Part shown: positions 18,219 through 26,602 of the stretch, in pieces
Position numbering within the stretch: position 1 is the first letter of the stretch
Layout of the letters: every line of letters starts with the position of its first letter
Assembly: GCF_030813055.1 (NCBI RefSeq)
Contig: NZ_JAUSTW010000002.1
Span: forward strand, 496,001-560,000
DNA length: 64,000 nt
Direction: 5' to 3'
Source: Neobacillus ginsengisoli
Lineage (GTDB): Bacteria > Bacillota > Bacilli > Bacillales_B > DSM-18226
Program-made: the position numbers and the translations under genes
The notes under the pieces: generated by a model
Database searches by the model: none
Seen by the model: the letters and a program-made list of their open reading frames with translations, nothing else
Told to the model about the DNA's origin: nothing

Positions 18219-18554
18219 ATGACAAATCAAGAAATAAATTCAGGAAACCCAAGAGTCGACATTGAATATCGCCGTAAAAAAAGTGCCGAAGAAATGAGAT
18301 ACCAAATTGTCTCCTTTTCTTTGATGATTTTCTTAACGTTGATTGCTTTTGCGGCAGTCGGAATAAAAGGATTTACCGCATGGTTTACAGTACCATTCAT
18401 CATTCTTTTAGCTGTTGTTCAAGTGATTTTTCAGCTTTACTATTTTATGCATATGAGTCACAAAGGACATGAAGCCCCATCTCTGTTTCTTTATTCAGGA
18501 TTATTAGTGGGATTGATCACAATATTGGCGTTTTCAACTATCATTTGGTGGTAA
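18219..18554 (+). CDS. ctaF: Cytochrome caa3 oxidase subunit IV (CtaF)
   Basis: A 111-residue small subunit with three membrane helices after a charged N-terminal tail (about 30 residues). 'QLYYFMHMSHKGHE' is the family hallmark. It begins 4 bp after ctaE and ends the structural operon, followed by a terminator at 18591. Confidence 0.92.
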   Translation: MTNQEINSGNPRVDIEYRRKKSAEEMRYQIVSFSLMIFLTLIAFAAVGIKGFTAWFTVPFIILLAVVQVIFQLYYFMHMSHKGHEAPSLFLYSGLLVGLITILAFSTIIWW

Positions 18555-18590
18555 TAAGGGATCAAAATTGCTTGAAATGCACTTCTATAA

Positions 18591-18624
18591 AAAAGAAAAT
18601 CGGCTTTTAGCCGATTTTCTTTTT
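18591..18624 (+). terminator. Terminator of the ctaCDEF operon
   Basis: Arms aaaaagaaaatcggc and gccgattttcttttt with a 4-base loop. Confidence 0.88.
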
Positions 18625-18740
18625 GTAGGTAAATTTAGAACGTATTGGATTTAATTAAAGGGAAAATTTTAATTTGGCTTATCTAAGTTATTAGGGGTAT
18701 AATAAATCATGATTTTTCAATAACATTGAGGTGATTTTCA

Positions 18741-19658
18741 GTGCTCAGTTTGGATATATTTGGATTTGAAGCACTTTGGAGCCCGTACTTTTTAGCTGTC
18801 TTACTTTTATTAATAGCAGCATACTTTTTGATTACTGTTAAATTTAGAACTCGGTTTCAAGGTAGTGAGCAGTTGACGACAGTGCAAGGTTTGTTATTTA
18901 CCGTTTCAATTGTACTTTTATATGCAATTAAAGGTTCCCCGCTTGATTTAATGGCACATCTAATGTTCTATGTTCATATGATCCAAATGGCTGTTTTAGT
19001 ATTAATGATACCCCCATTATTTATATTGGGCATCCCTGTTTGGTTATGGAGAAAGATATTTAAGATTCGATTTCTCGATTCGATGTTCAGGTTTTTTACA
19101 AAACCGTTGATTGCCTTAATTTTATTTAATATGTTTTTTTCTTTTTACCATGTACCTATGATTTTTGACCACGTGATGCCAAACCTTTGGTTACATGCCG
19201 GTTATTCTATTTTATTGTTTACAGTAGCACTCTTTATGTGGTGGCCATTAATCAATGAAGACCCCAATTATCAAACACTTAATGGGATAAAAAAAGTAGG
19301 TTATATTTTTGCAGGCGGGATTTTGCTGACACCGGCATGCGCATTAATTATTTTTGTAGATCATCCTATTTATTTGACTTATTCTGATCCTCATGTCTGG
19401 GCTCAAGCGATGAGGTTATGTGTTGGTTCATCGACATTTGCAAAACTAAATATAAGTGGACCGCAATTGTTTAGCTCGATGTCGTTGATTCATGACCAGC
19501 AGCTTGGAGGGGTACTAATGAAAGTGATTCAGGAAATCATTTATGGTGTTATGTTGGGCCGAGTATTCTTTGAATGGTACCGGAAAGATCAAGCTGATTC
19601 AGAAAAGGAAATGAAACAAATGGTAAATCCATCGATTGTAGAAAAATCTCCCATTTAA
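18741..19658 (+). CDS. ctaG: Cytochrome c oxidase assembly factor CtaG
   Basis: A 305-residue polytopic caa3-type CtaG protein with about seven membrane helices, needed for active caa3 oxidase in B. subtilis. Family features: 'HLMFYVHMIQMAVLVLMIPP', 'PLIALILFNMFFSFYHVPM' and 'TPACALIIF'. Several membrane His/Met residues could handle copper, but this is inference. It has its own spacing after the ctaCDEF terminator, so it probably has a separate promoter. ATG vs GTG: the chosen GTG follows gaggtg. Confidence 0.93.
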   Translation: MLSLDIFGFEALWSPYFLAVLLLLIAAYFLITVKFRTRFQGSEQLTTVQGLLFTVSIVLLYAIKGSPLDLMAHLMFYVHMIQMAVLVLMIPPLFILGIPVWLWRKIFKIRFLDSMFRFFTKPLIALILFNMFFSFYHVPMIFDHVMPNLWLHAGYSILLFTVALFMWWPLINEDPNYQTLNGIKKVGYIFAGGILLTPACALIIFVDHPIYLTYSDPHVWAQAMRLCVGSSTFAKLNISGPQLFSSMSLIHDQQLGGVLMKVIQEIIYGVMLGRVFFEWYRKDQADSEKEMKQMVNPSIVEKSPI

Positions 19659-19677
19659 TTGGGGGATTTTCTTTTTC
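19638..19677 (+). terminator. Terminator overlapping the end of ctaG
   Basis: gaaaaatctccc pairs with gggggattttc around an atttaatt loop, followed by T-rich sequence. Confidence 0.75.
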
Positions 19678-19740
19678 ATTGAAAAAAGTGGCTCACTGCT
19701 CTAAAATTATTGTAGAATAAAGGAAAAGAGAGGACTTTTT

Positions 19741-20205
19741 ATGCATACCTTACCAATATTACCGACGATCAGTACTTCGTTTATCGTACTAAGTGCCGTT
19801 ACAATCGCAATCGGCTGGTGGCAAATAAAGCAAAGAAAAATAGAATTACACAAAAAGACGATGCTTACGGCTGGAATTTTTGCATTAATTTTCTTTATCA
19901 TCTATGCATCAAGAACCATTTTTATTGGGAATACATCCTTCGGTGGTCCAAGCAATATTAAGATTTACTATACTTTGTTTTTAGTTTTTCATATTATTTT
20001 AGCCACATCGGGTGCTGTTTTTGGTTTTACCTCGATTCTTACAGGTTATAAAAGCAAGCTGCCAATTCATCGAAAGCTTGGCCCGATAACAAGTATCATT
20101 TGGTTTTTTACGGCCATTACAGGGGTGCTGGTTTACCTTTTACTTTACGTTTTTTACAAGGGTGGAGAAACCACTTCGATGATCAAAGCCATTCTGGGTT
20201 TTTAA
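19741..20205 (+). CDS. DUF420 membrane protein
   Basis: A 154-residue protein with four predicted membrane helices and histidines near membrane borders ('IELHKKTMLTAG', 'FHIILA', 'PIHRKLGPIT'), the pattern of DUF420 proteins. These are commonly next to cytochrome oxidase genes and resemble YozB of B. subtilis; YozB has been proposed to act with oxidase assembly. The role here is inferred from position after ctaG. A terminator follows at 20209. Confidence 0.85.
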   Translation: MHTLPILPTISTSFIVLSAVTIAIGWWQIKQRKIELHKKTMLTAGIFALIFFIIYASRTIFIGNTSFGGPSNIKIYYTLFLVFHIILATSGAVFGFTSILTGYKSKLPIHRKLGPITSIIWFFTAITGVLVYLLLYVFYKGGETTSMIKAILGF

Positions 20206-20208
20206 TCT

Positions 20209-20239
20209 AAAAAAGTGCCTTTAAAACGGCACTTTTTTT
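20209..20239 (+). terminator. Terminator after the DUF420 gene
   Basis: aaaaaagtgcc / ggcacttttttt with a short loop. Confidence 0.85.
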
Positions 20240-20302
20240 ATTTTAAGTAGGTTTTTACAAAGATCATATAGAATTATTTTATTATAAAGGGGTGAGAATG
20301 GA

Positions 20303-21478
20303 ATGGAAGTCAAAATCCTAACAGAACAAGATTATTTAGAGTCGATGAAGCTTTCCATGTATGCTTTTCAATATAAAATTCCTGAAACAGAAATACAATC
20401 GAGAAAAGAAACGTTAAAAAATCATAAAATATTGGGAATTTGGGAACAAAGCAAGCTGGCAGCTAAACTGCATATTATCCCATTTCATATTTTTATAAAT
20501 GGAGCGAAATGGAAAATGGGCGGAATTGCCGGGGTAGCGACATACCCGGAATATAGAAGAAGTGGATATGTGAAAACATTAATCCTTGACTCTTTAAAAA
20601 GAATGAAAGAGGACAGACAAATTGTTTCACTTTTACATCCATTTGATATTTCATTTTATCGAAAATTTGGATGGGAGATTTTAAGCGAGCATAAAAAGGC
20701 AACGATTGAAAAAATTAATCTTCAATTCCTTCAAGCTCAGCCCGGCTTTATTAAAAGATATTCAAAGGATCATTATCATCCGGATATTGAAAAAGTATAC
20801 TGTGAATACGCTAAGGGCTATTCAGGTATGCTTGTCCGTGAAGCTAAATGGTGGGCGAATAGTGTATATGAAGATGATAACCAAATTGCTGTTTATTACA
20901 ATCAATCGCAGGAAGCAGTTGGCTATATTTTATATAATGTTCAAAAAAAGAAAATGGTTGTAAAGGAGATAGCGGCTCTAAACCAAGAAGCAAAGACCGG
21001 TCTGTGGAATTTTATCTGTCAGCATGATTCCATGGTGGAAAGTGTGAGCATTAATCTTTCCTATCACGATTCATTTCCTTATTTGCTAAAGAATCCAAAT
21101 GTTAAAATGGAGATTGAACCATATTTCATGGCAAGGTTAGTGGATGTGGAAGCTTGTTTGATAAAATTCCCATTTTTACAAGAAAATGAGACTATTTTCA
21201 TTCATTTAGAGGATACCTTTGCGTCATGGAATAATGGCAGTTATTTAATTGGAAATGGAGAAATAAGGGCTTTTAAAGGAAAAACAGGCAGTCAGTGCGT
21301 TCATCCGCCTAAAAAGGGAATTCAATTAACCATTAATTCTTTATCTGCGATTCTTTTTGGGTACAAAAGACCAATGGAGCTTTATGAGATGGGTTATTTA
21401 AAAGGTTTAGAGTCTGAGGTTGAAAAGCTAGAAAAAATAATTCCAAATAATAAGACTGCATTCTTTGATTTCTTTTAA
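20303..21478 (+). CDS. Eis-like GNAT N-acetyltransferase
   Basis: A 391-residue protein with the layout of the Eis family: an N-terminal GNAT domain containing the acetyl-CoA loop 'GVATYPEYRRSGYVKTLI' (about residues 78-95), a second degenerate GNAT domain, and a C-terminal SCP2-like (sterol carrier) domain with 'GEIRAFKG' and 'LTINSLSAILFGYKRP'. Eis enzymes acetylate amines, including aminoglycosides in mycobacteria, but substrate here is unknown. The last residue is Phe, in a free carboxylate that serves catalysis in Eis relatives. I do not recall this gene between ctaG and ylbB in B. subtilis. Confidence 0.83.
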   Translation: MEVKILTEQDYLESMKLSMYAFQYKIPETEIQSRKETLKNHKILGIWEQSKLAAKLHIIPFHIFINGAKWKMGGIAGVATYPEYRRSGYVKTLILDSLKRMKEDRQIVSLLHPFDISFYRKFGWEILSEHKKATIEKINLQFLQAQPGFIKRYSKDHYHPDIEKVYCEYAKGYSGMLVREAKWWANSVYEDDNQIAVYYNQSQEAVGYILYNVQKKKMVVKEIAALNQEAKTGLWNFICQHDSMVESVSINLSYHDSFPYLLKNPNVKMEIEPYFMARLVDVEACLIKFPFLQENETIFIHLEDTFASWNNGSYLIGNGEIRAFKGKTGSQCVHPPKKGIQLTINSLSAILFGYKRPMELYEMGYLKGLESEVEKLEKIIPNNKTAFFDFF

Positions 21479-21481
21479 AAA

Positions 21482-21513
21482 AGTAGACGCATGAAGGATA
21501 TTCATGTGTCTAC
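21482..21513. terminator. Imperfect hairpin between the Eis-like and YugN-like genes
   Basis: gtagacgcatga pairs with tcatgtgtctac with one mismatch, between convergent genes; the T-tract is poor. Confidence 0.5.
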
Positions 21514-21522
21514 TCTATTACA

Positions 21523-21882
21523 TTAGATCGCGAATTTACTTACTTCAGCACTTACATCATCTAGAATTTTTTTGCATTGATTCACGAGCGAAGTAGGGAA
21601 TACTTCACCTTCACCATATTCTACGCCATGAGGATAGTAATGTTTGCCTAATAGAGGTGTCATTAATTGAATGGTCGCTTTAAAAGTATCAACATCTCCC
21701 TCGATCGCATAGCCTTGTACACGAAGGTAAAAAGTGCCTTCTTTCATCTCAAATTTTCGATCATATGTAACCCTCTCGTAGTCCCATTGACCTGCGCGAA
21801 TTAAACCGTGTTCATGCATCACTTCATCGATACGGTTTAAATCCGCTTTCATTTTTTCAATGCCCGTATTCTCGAATTTCAT
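21523..21882 (-). CDS. YugN-like family protein
   Basis: A 119-residue soluble protein matching the YugN-like family of Bacillus, with 'GLIRAGQWDYERVTYDRKFE' and 'YYLRVQGYAIEGDVD'-type strands (here FYLRVQGYAIEGDVD). Function is unknown. Good Shine-Dalgarno (aggagga) before the ATG on the minus strand. It is convergent with the acetyltransferase gene. Confidence 0.82.
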   Translation of the reverse strand: MKFENTGIEKMKADLNRIDEVMHEHGLIRAGQWDYERVTYDRKFEMKEGTFYLRVQGYAIEGDVDTFKATIQLMTPLLGKHYYPHGVEYGEGEVFPTSLVNQCKKILDDVSAEVSKFAI

Positions 21883-22069
21883 AATAAATTCCTCCTAAAA
21901 ACAATGCCATTACCTCTATCTCTAATTATTCGGTAATATAGCAAGTTTAATTCAATTTAATAATAGTTGAAAATGTTTTAACTTGCAACGTATACATAAA
22001 TATATCCATTTGGGAAAAGCTAAATTAATGTTAAGAATTATTTTATAAATCAACAAGGGGGTAATAGAA

Positions 22070-22504
22070 ATGGAAAAGATACAAGATATTATGACTACAA
22101 ATGTTGAAAGCTGCACCTTATTGGATAATGTATTCGAAGTAGCAGTTAAAATGAAAGAATTAAATGTAGGAGCGATTCCTATCGTTGATCAAGATAAACT
22201 TGTAGGAATGATTACAGACCGTGATATCGTAATTAGGTGCGTTGCAGAGAAACACCCTGCTTCATCTAAAGTCGAAGAAATCATGAGCAATAATCTTTTT
22301 ACTATTTCTCCTGAAGCAACCAGTAGAGAGGCAGCCAAGATGATGGCGGAACATCAAATCCGCCGCCTTCCAGTAGTCGAGGGAGATAAATTAGTCGGCA
22401 TCGTTTCTCTTGGTGATTTTGCTGTCCATGATTTAACGGATGATCAAGCAAAGCAAGCGTTAACGGAAATATCTGAACAAAATTATAATGGAGTACAGCA
22501 TTAA
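22070..22504 (+). CDS. ylbB: CBS-domain pair protein (YlbB-like)
   Basis: A 144-residue protein made of two CBS domains (about residues 7-60 and 72-125). 'VGAIPIVDQDKLVGMITDRDI' (shortened: VGAIPIVD, GMITDRDIV) and 'RRLPVVEGDKLVGIVSLGD' are the repeat cores. CBS pairs usually bind adenine nucleotides and regulate partner proteins; no partner is evident. Position just before ylbC matches YlbB. A strong aagggggt precedes the ATG. A modest terminator follows. Confidence 0.87.
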   Translation: MEKIQDIMTTNVESCTLLDNVFEVAVKMKELNVGAIPIVDQDKLVGMITDRDIVIRCVAEKHPASSKVEEIMSNNLFTISPEATSREAAKMMAEHQIRRLPVVEGDKLVGIVSLGDFAVHDLTDDQAKQALTEISEQNYNGVQH

Positions 22505-22533
22505 AGATTTTAAATTAGATATTATAAAATAAG

Positions 22534-22562
22534 ACAGGTGCCAATGGTACCTGTTTTGCTTT
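22534..22562 (+). terminator. Probable terminator after ylbB
   Basis: acaggt...acctgt hairpin with a gccaatggt loop followed by tttgcttt. Confidence 0.6.
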
Positions 22563-22699
22563 ATAAAAATAGTTTTCAATTTATCTGATATTTTGTTTAA
22601 TGCCTATGAACGAATAAGATATAGATGATATAATTAAATTATCTATACATATAATGATAGAAAAAGTAATAGAGAGGGTGAAAACCTCTGCGAACACTA

Positions 22700-23749
22700 A
22701 TGCGAATTCTTATACTTTCTGCAGTTTTCTTGATCATTGGATTCTATTCCAGTTTAAATGATAACAATAATAATGAAGTTTTGATTAAGGATCACCAGAA
22801 ATCAGAAATAAAACAATCTTTGTCACAGATTCCGGAAAACAAGGCTAATAAACCTTCTACGGAAAATCCAACTGAAGGAATGGCATTATTAATTGGTCAC
22901 AATTTAATTGACTTAGAAAAAGAATTGGGTAAGCCGCAAAGAATAGATGAGTCAATGTACGGTTATCAATGGTATATATATAATCTCGATCCGACTCGTT
23001 ATGTACAGGTTGGAGTTGAAAATAATCGGGTTGTAACGGTATTTGCAATGGGTGATAATTTGGATATTGCTCCATTTGAAATCGGACAGCCGGTAGAAGA
23101 AATTTTTAATACTCAGTATATTGATGCAAATATTAATATTGATTTAAATGGTAATTCATATCGATTTGAACTAAATGATACGGATTTGAATATTCGGCCG
23201 ATTGTTCAATTAGGTAATGTATATGTACAGCTATATATTGATAAATTTACTGGGAATCTTTCCAGTGTTCGTTTCATGGATGCTGAAACACTTATTAAGC
23301 AGCGTCCTTATGAATTAACTTATCATGGTCAATTAATTGAACCGCCAATCCTATCTGAAGCGATGTCGAAATCAGTTGAAGTTGGAACAGAGCTTGAAAT
23401 TTTCGATTTAACAAATGTATTGCGGACAAGAAATGATCTAGAACCGTTAAAATGGGATGAAAACACAGCTAAGGTAGCATTTGGACATAGTAAGGATATG
23501 GCAGAAAACGATGATTTCTCCCATACCTCGAAGAAATTCGGAAGTCTTTCAGACCGCTTAAAGTCGGCAAAAGTGGTTTACCAAACCGCAGGTGAAAATA
23601 TTGCCGCTAATTATACTGATGGACCGGCAGTAGTAGAAGGATGGTTAAACAGTAAAGGGCACCGTGATTCACTTTTAAATAAAGATTTTTCCCATCTTGG
23701 TGTCGGGGTATATCAAAAGTATTACACCCAGGATTTTATTCGAAAATAG
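22700..23749 (+). CDS. ylbC: CAP-domain secreted protein YlbC
   Basis: A 349-residue protein with an N-terminal membrane/signal segment (RILILSAVFLIIGFYSSL), a hydrophilic linker, a CAP-associated domain (about residues 60-200) and a C-terminal CAP/SCP domain (about 225-345) with 'FGHSKDMAENDDFSHTS', 'AGENIAA' and 'GHRDSLLNKDFSHLGVG'. CAP proteins of this type are secreted or surface-anchored; function in Bacillus is unknown. The ATG at 22700 has no close ribosome binding site, whereas gagggtg is 7 bp from an in-frame CTG at 22688, which may be the real start. Confidence 0.87.
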   Translation: MRILILSAVFLIIGFYSSLNDNNNNEVLIKDHQKSEIKQSLSQIPENKANKPSTENPTEGMALLIGHNLIDLEKELGKPQRIDESMYGYQWYIYNLDPTRYVQVGVENNRVVTVFAMGDNLDIAPFEIGQPVEEIFNTQYIDANINIDLNGNSYRFELNDTDLNIRPIVQLGNVYVQLYIDKFTGNLSSVRFMDAETLIKQRPYELTYHGQLIEPPILSEAMSKSVEVGTELEIFDLTNVLRTRNDLEPLKWDENTAKVAFGHSKDMAENDDFSHTSKKFGSLSDRLKSAKVVYQTAGENIAANYTDGPAVVEGWLNSKGHRDSLLNKDFSHLGVGVYQKYYTQDFIRK

Positions 23750-23797
23750 GAAAAAAGATTAGTGCCTGAGGGCTAAGGTCGAATAGCACCATAAACA

Positions 23798-23830
23798 ACA
23801 AAAAGGTGACTGAAACAGTCACCTTTTCTT
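23798..23830. terminator. Bidirectional terminator after ylbC
   Basis: aaaaaggtgactg / cagtcacctttt with a 3-base loop, between convergent genes. Confidence 0.85.
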
Positions 23831-24200
23831 ATACATTTTTACCTGAGCTAACCAACTCAAAATCATGAAAGTGAAATTGGTTACCATCCCAGTTTCCATA
23901 AATTCGTATCACATCGCCGACCGTAAAAGGGTCGATTTTTGCATTTTTTGTTACCGGGGTCATCCTTTTTACAATGATTTGTTTCGACACCGTTTGAAGC
24001 TTAAGTTCTTGCACATAAATAAAACGGTTGTGATAAAAGCGTTGTTTTTCCTCAGTAAAGCTTTTAATTTTCCCGGTTAAAACAGCCTCTTTTCGTATAT
24101 TCCCGATTGCAAGCCACTTTTTTTCCTGTACATTCATCTCTTTTCTCGTAATCCAAAAAAAATAAAGGCATATAATAGGGATAAGAATGGCAGTCACCAT
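23829..24200 (-). CDS. Hypothetical membrane-anchored protein
   Basis: A 123-residue protein I do not recognise. One N-terminal membrane helix (about residues 3-17) is followed by a soluble domain rich in beta strands, including 'VLTGKIKSFTEEKQRFYHNRF' (trimmed) and 'TVGDVIRIYGNWDGNQFHFHDF'. The latter, with its 'GD.IRIYG.W....FH..' run, recalls OB-fold-like small barrel domains, but this is only a resemblance. The start (GTG/ATG choice uncertain) lies 24 bp downstream of the convergent-direction thioesterase gene's end, so the two may be co-transcribed from the minus strand. Confidence 0.6.
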   Translation of the reverse strand: MVTAILIPIICLYFFWITRKEMNVQEKKWLAIGNIRKEAVLTGKIKSFTEEKQRFYHNRFIYVQELKLQTVSKQIIVKRMTPVTKNAKIDPFTVGDVIRIYGNWDGNQFHFHDFELVSSGKNV

Positions 24201-24224
24201 TTTTTGATCCTACTCCTCCATCAT

Positions 24225-24707
24225 TTATTTTTGAATGGTAAAAAATGTCCCAGTGGCATAGGCTATTTTCTTTCCGTCACTACGAAAAGCTTCTCCTGAA
24301 ATGACCATCGTTTTACTTCCTTTATGAACAATCTCTGCTCGGCAGCGAATCTTGTCTCCTGTTCCAGGAGCAATGTAATGAATATTAAGCTGATTTGTCA
24401 CAGCACCAAAGCCTTCTGGGAGATGGTAATTGGCTAATGTGCCCATTGTTGTATCAAGTACGGTTGCAGTTATACCGCCATGTAGAATATTTAAGTTATT
24501 GTAAAGAATTGGGTTGTTAGGAACTGTGATTTCACAGGAATTTTCATCCAATTTCCTTTCCATGTGAAGTAGACCGTCAATATAGGTTGTGTTTTTTTCT
24601 GTGATCTTATTTTGTATTCCTTCTAAAACAAAGGAAAGAGCACCCAGATCCTCGTCAGAACTATTTTCAATACATGTTTCTAATAATTTAATTAAGTGGT
24701 CCTTCAT
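24225..24707 (-). CDS. PaaI-type hotdog thioesterase
   Basis: A 160-residue protein with a hotdog fold. 'LNILHGGITATVLDTTMGTLA' carries the HGG-x5-D active-site motif of PaaI/YdiI acyl-CoA thioesterases, and 'TNQLNIHYIAPGTGDKIRCRAEI' (trimmed) the following strands. An N-terminal helical segment of about 45 residues precedes the domain. The frame extends to 24743, but gagg is 8 bp upstream of the ATG at 24707, which is preferred. Natural substrate is unknown. Confidence 0.85.
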   Translation of the reverse strand: MKDHLIKLLETCIENSSDEDLGALSFVLEGIQNKITEKNTTYIDGLLHMERKLDENSCEITVPNNPILYNNLNILHGGITATVLDTTMGTLANYHLPEGFGAVTNQLNIHYIAPGTGDKIRCRAEIVHKGSKTMVISGEAFRSDGKKIAYATGTFFTIQK

Positions 24708-24857
24708 ATTCTTAACCTCTTTCATTTCAATATCTGATGCCATCTTACCATTAATAAGTTGTAATTTAAAATGTTTTCAACGTGAGAAGGGTATTCACAA
24801 ATTTGATTTGGATTCATATTGTATTATTGGCGATTGATATGGGCAGAGGTGAGAAAT

Positions 24858-25262
24858 ATGACGCAAAAAAAATTGCATCCTTCCGTTCTTAAGTTTAAAG
24901 AATTTGTAAAAAATAATCCCAACATAATTCAAGAAGTACGAAAAGGGAATGCAAGCTGGCAGGAATTATATGAAGACTGGTATTTGTTAGGAGAAGATGA
25001 CAAGCGCTGGGAGACGATTCGAGCAGATAAGAAATCTGATTCGGAAACAAAAACCGAAACTAAGGGAGATTTGATGTCCAATTTAATGGGAATGGTAAAA
25101 AAAATGGACCCGAACCAAGTTCAACACCATATTAATAATTTAAGCCAAGCACTTGGAGCCATCCAAGGTGTAATCTCTCAATTTCAGGGGAGCAATCCAA
25201 CAGGAACTCAAGTAAAGCCACAAGAAGGCCCTAAGCATCCTTTTTTATTTAGAAAAGACTAA
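24858..25262 (+). CDS. ylbD: YlbD, putative spore coat protein
   Basis: A 134-residue protein of the YlbD family. 'LHPSVLKFKEFVKNNP' and 'WQELYEDWYLLGEDD' are recognisable, followed by a Gln/Asn-rich helix region (about 85-115). YlbD is reported as a spore coat component in B. subtilis. The frame extends upstream to 24819, but aggtgag precedes the ATG at 24858. ylbE starts 15 bp downstream, so the two form an operon. Confidence 0.87.
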   Translation: MTQKKLHPSVLKFKEFVKNNPNIIQEVRKGNASWQELYEDWYLLGEDDKRWETIRADKKSDSETKTETKGDLMSNLMGMVKKMDPNQVQHHINNLSQALGAIQGVISQFQGSNPTGTQVKPQEGPKHPFLFRKD

Positions 25263-25277
25263 AAGAGGAGGTTTATG

Positions 25278-25517
25278 ATGAGAAGTGATGTGTTAGCATA
25301 CTTAGAGAATCAAAAAGATTTGAAGCAATTTGTCAGGGAGCAACCGCACTGGTATAGGAAGCTCTCCAGAAACCCTCACGATTTACAAACACTTGAAATT
25401 GAATCATTACAATATTATAAAAAAACGATTCCACATCAGGTAGAAAAGTTCTCTAACAGCGTGCAAATGGCATCTATGATGTTTAATATGTTCCAATCAA
25501 TGAAAAATCAAAATTAA
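25278..25517 (+). CDS. ylbE: YlbE family protein
   Basis: A 79-residue protein of the YlbE-like family of unknown function, with 'QKDLKQFVREQPHWYRKLSR' as the recognisable core. Two tandem ATGs (25275, 25278) follow gaggagg; the second has the better 6-bp spacing. It is the last gene of the ylbD-ylbE pair and ends at a terminator. Confidence 0.85.
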   Translation: MRSDVLAYLENQKDLKQFVREQPHWYRKLSRNPHDLQTLEIESLQYYKKTIPHQVEKFSNSVQMASMMFNMFQSMKNQN

Positions 25518-25552
25518 AAAAGGGCACAATCTCTGGAATTGTGCCCTTTTTT
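25515..25552 (+). terminator. Terminator after ylbE
   Basis: aaaaagggcacaat / attgtgccctttttt with a 7-base loop. Confidence 0.9.
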
Positions 25553-25618
25553 ATTGCTATTTGAAATGAGACTAAAATTTAAAAAGGAGGCGAACAATAC
25601 AAAAAAGGAGTGATTTGA

Positions 25619-26068
25619 ATGAAGAAGAATGTTCAGTTTTTAATTCTTTCTATGATCATATCGGGAATACTTTCGGGCTGTCAAATGGATTTACCGAAGT
25701 CGGAAGCAAAACTTAAAAATGGTCAAATGGATCATTATAGCTCTATTCAGAAGGAAATTGTCCCTGTTTTTGGCCAAAATAAAATCGACTTCCCTTCGTT
25801 ATTTGTTCAATATGAAACTAAAGGGAATAATGTATTTGTTGAGTGTATTTTAACTGGTATCAGTTTCAGGGAAGCAGACCATTCGAAGCAAAAAATCGGA
25901 AAGATGATTGTTTGGATTGATGGCCAGAAAAAACAGGAGGTAACATCAGCAGCCTTTATCATTAAAGGGCTGTCTCCGGGAAATCATAAATTAAAGCTCG
26001 AAGTGGTTAATTTAAATAATGAATCATATGGTTTAATGAAAGAATTTTCGGTAAATATTTCTAAGTAA
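25619..26068 (+). CDS. Hypothetical lipoprotein
   Basis: A 149-residue protein with a lipoprotein signal (MKKNVQFLILSMIISGILSGC, Cys about residue 21). The mature part has beta-rich character ('NNVFVECILTGISF', 'IGKMIVWIDGQKKQE', 'GLSPGNHKLKLEVVN') resembling an immunoglobulin-like or secreted substrate-binding fold; this is a guess. I do not recognise the family. It lies between ylbE and ricF with a strong aaaaaggagtg site, and looks like a stable resident gene. Confidence 0.75.
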   Translation: MKKNVQFLILSMIISGILSGCQMDLPKSEAKLKNGQMDHYSSIQKEIVPVFGQNKIDFPSLFVQYETKGNNVFVECILTGISFREADHSKQKIGKMIVWIDGQKKQEVTSAAFIIKGLSPGNHKLKLEVVNLNNESYGLMKEFSVNISK

Positions 26069-26127
26069 TCGGTGAATTTCGCTTTCTTCATCCTTTCATG
26101 GTAAAATGTGAATGGAGGTGAGCGTGT

Positions 26128-26574
26128 TTGCTTGCAACTTTAGAAAGAATCGAATTACTGGAAAATGCCGAACGGTTGGCAAAAATGATTTTAGATTCTG
26201 AAATAGCAGAACAATATCATATTTGTTTATATAAATTGCGAAGTAATCAAGAGTCACAAAAGAAGATCAGTCGCTTTGTCAGCCTAAAAGAGCTGTATGA
26301 AGAGGTTCAACGTTTCGGTAAATACCATCCTGACTATAAAAGAGTCATGACTGAAATTCGCGAATGCAAAAGAGAAATGGATTTAGACCTGCTTGTTGCT
26401 GATTTTAAATTAGCAGAAAATGATTTGCAAAATTTATTGGATGAAATCAGTCTTTTAGTTGGAAGCGCTGTTTCTAAGCATATAAAAGTATCAACAGGAA
26501 ACCCGTTTTTTGAAAAAGGCACGGGCCATGGAGGCGGTTGTGGGTCTGGTGGAAGCTGTGGATGCTCCGCATAA
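26128..26574 (+). CDS. ricF: RicF (YlbF), Fe-S subunit of the RicAFT (Y-) complex
   Basis: A 148-residue YlbF-family helical protein. With RicA (YmcA) and RicT (YaaT) it forms a complex that carries [4Fe-4S] clusters, promotes RNase Y-dependent mRNA maturation and affects sporulation, competence and biofilm formation in B. subtilis. Here the C-terminus ends in a Gly/Cys tail, 'GGGCGSGGSCGCSA', with three Cys that could ligate a cluster. The start is TTG, 7 bp after ggaggtg. A terminator follows. The partner genes are outside the window. Confidence 0.92.
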   Translation: MLATLERIELLENAERLAKMILDSEIAEQYHICLYKLRSNQESQKKISRFVSLKELYEEVQRFGKYHPDYKRVMTEIRECKREMDLDLLVADFKLAENDLQNLLDEISLLVGSAVSKHIKVSTGNPFFEKGTGHGGGCGSGGSCGCSA

Positions 26575-26602
26575 AAAATCGGCATATGCCGATTTTTTTA
26601 TT
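26572..26602. terminator. Bidirectional terminator after ricF
   Basis: aaaaatcggcat / atgc[27 protein letters not shown] convergent genes. Confidence 0.88.
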
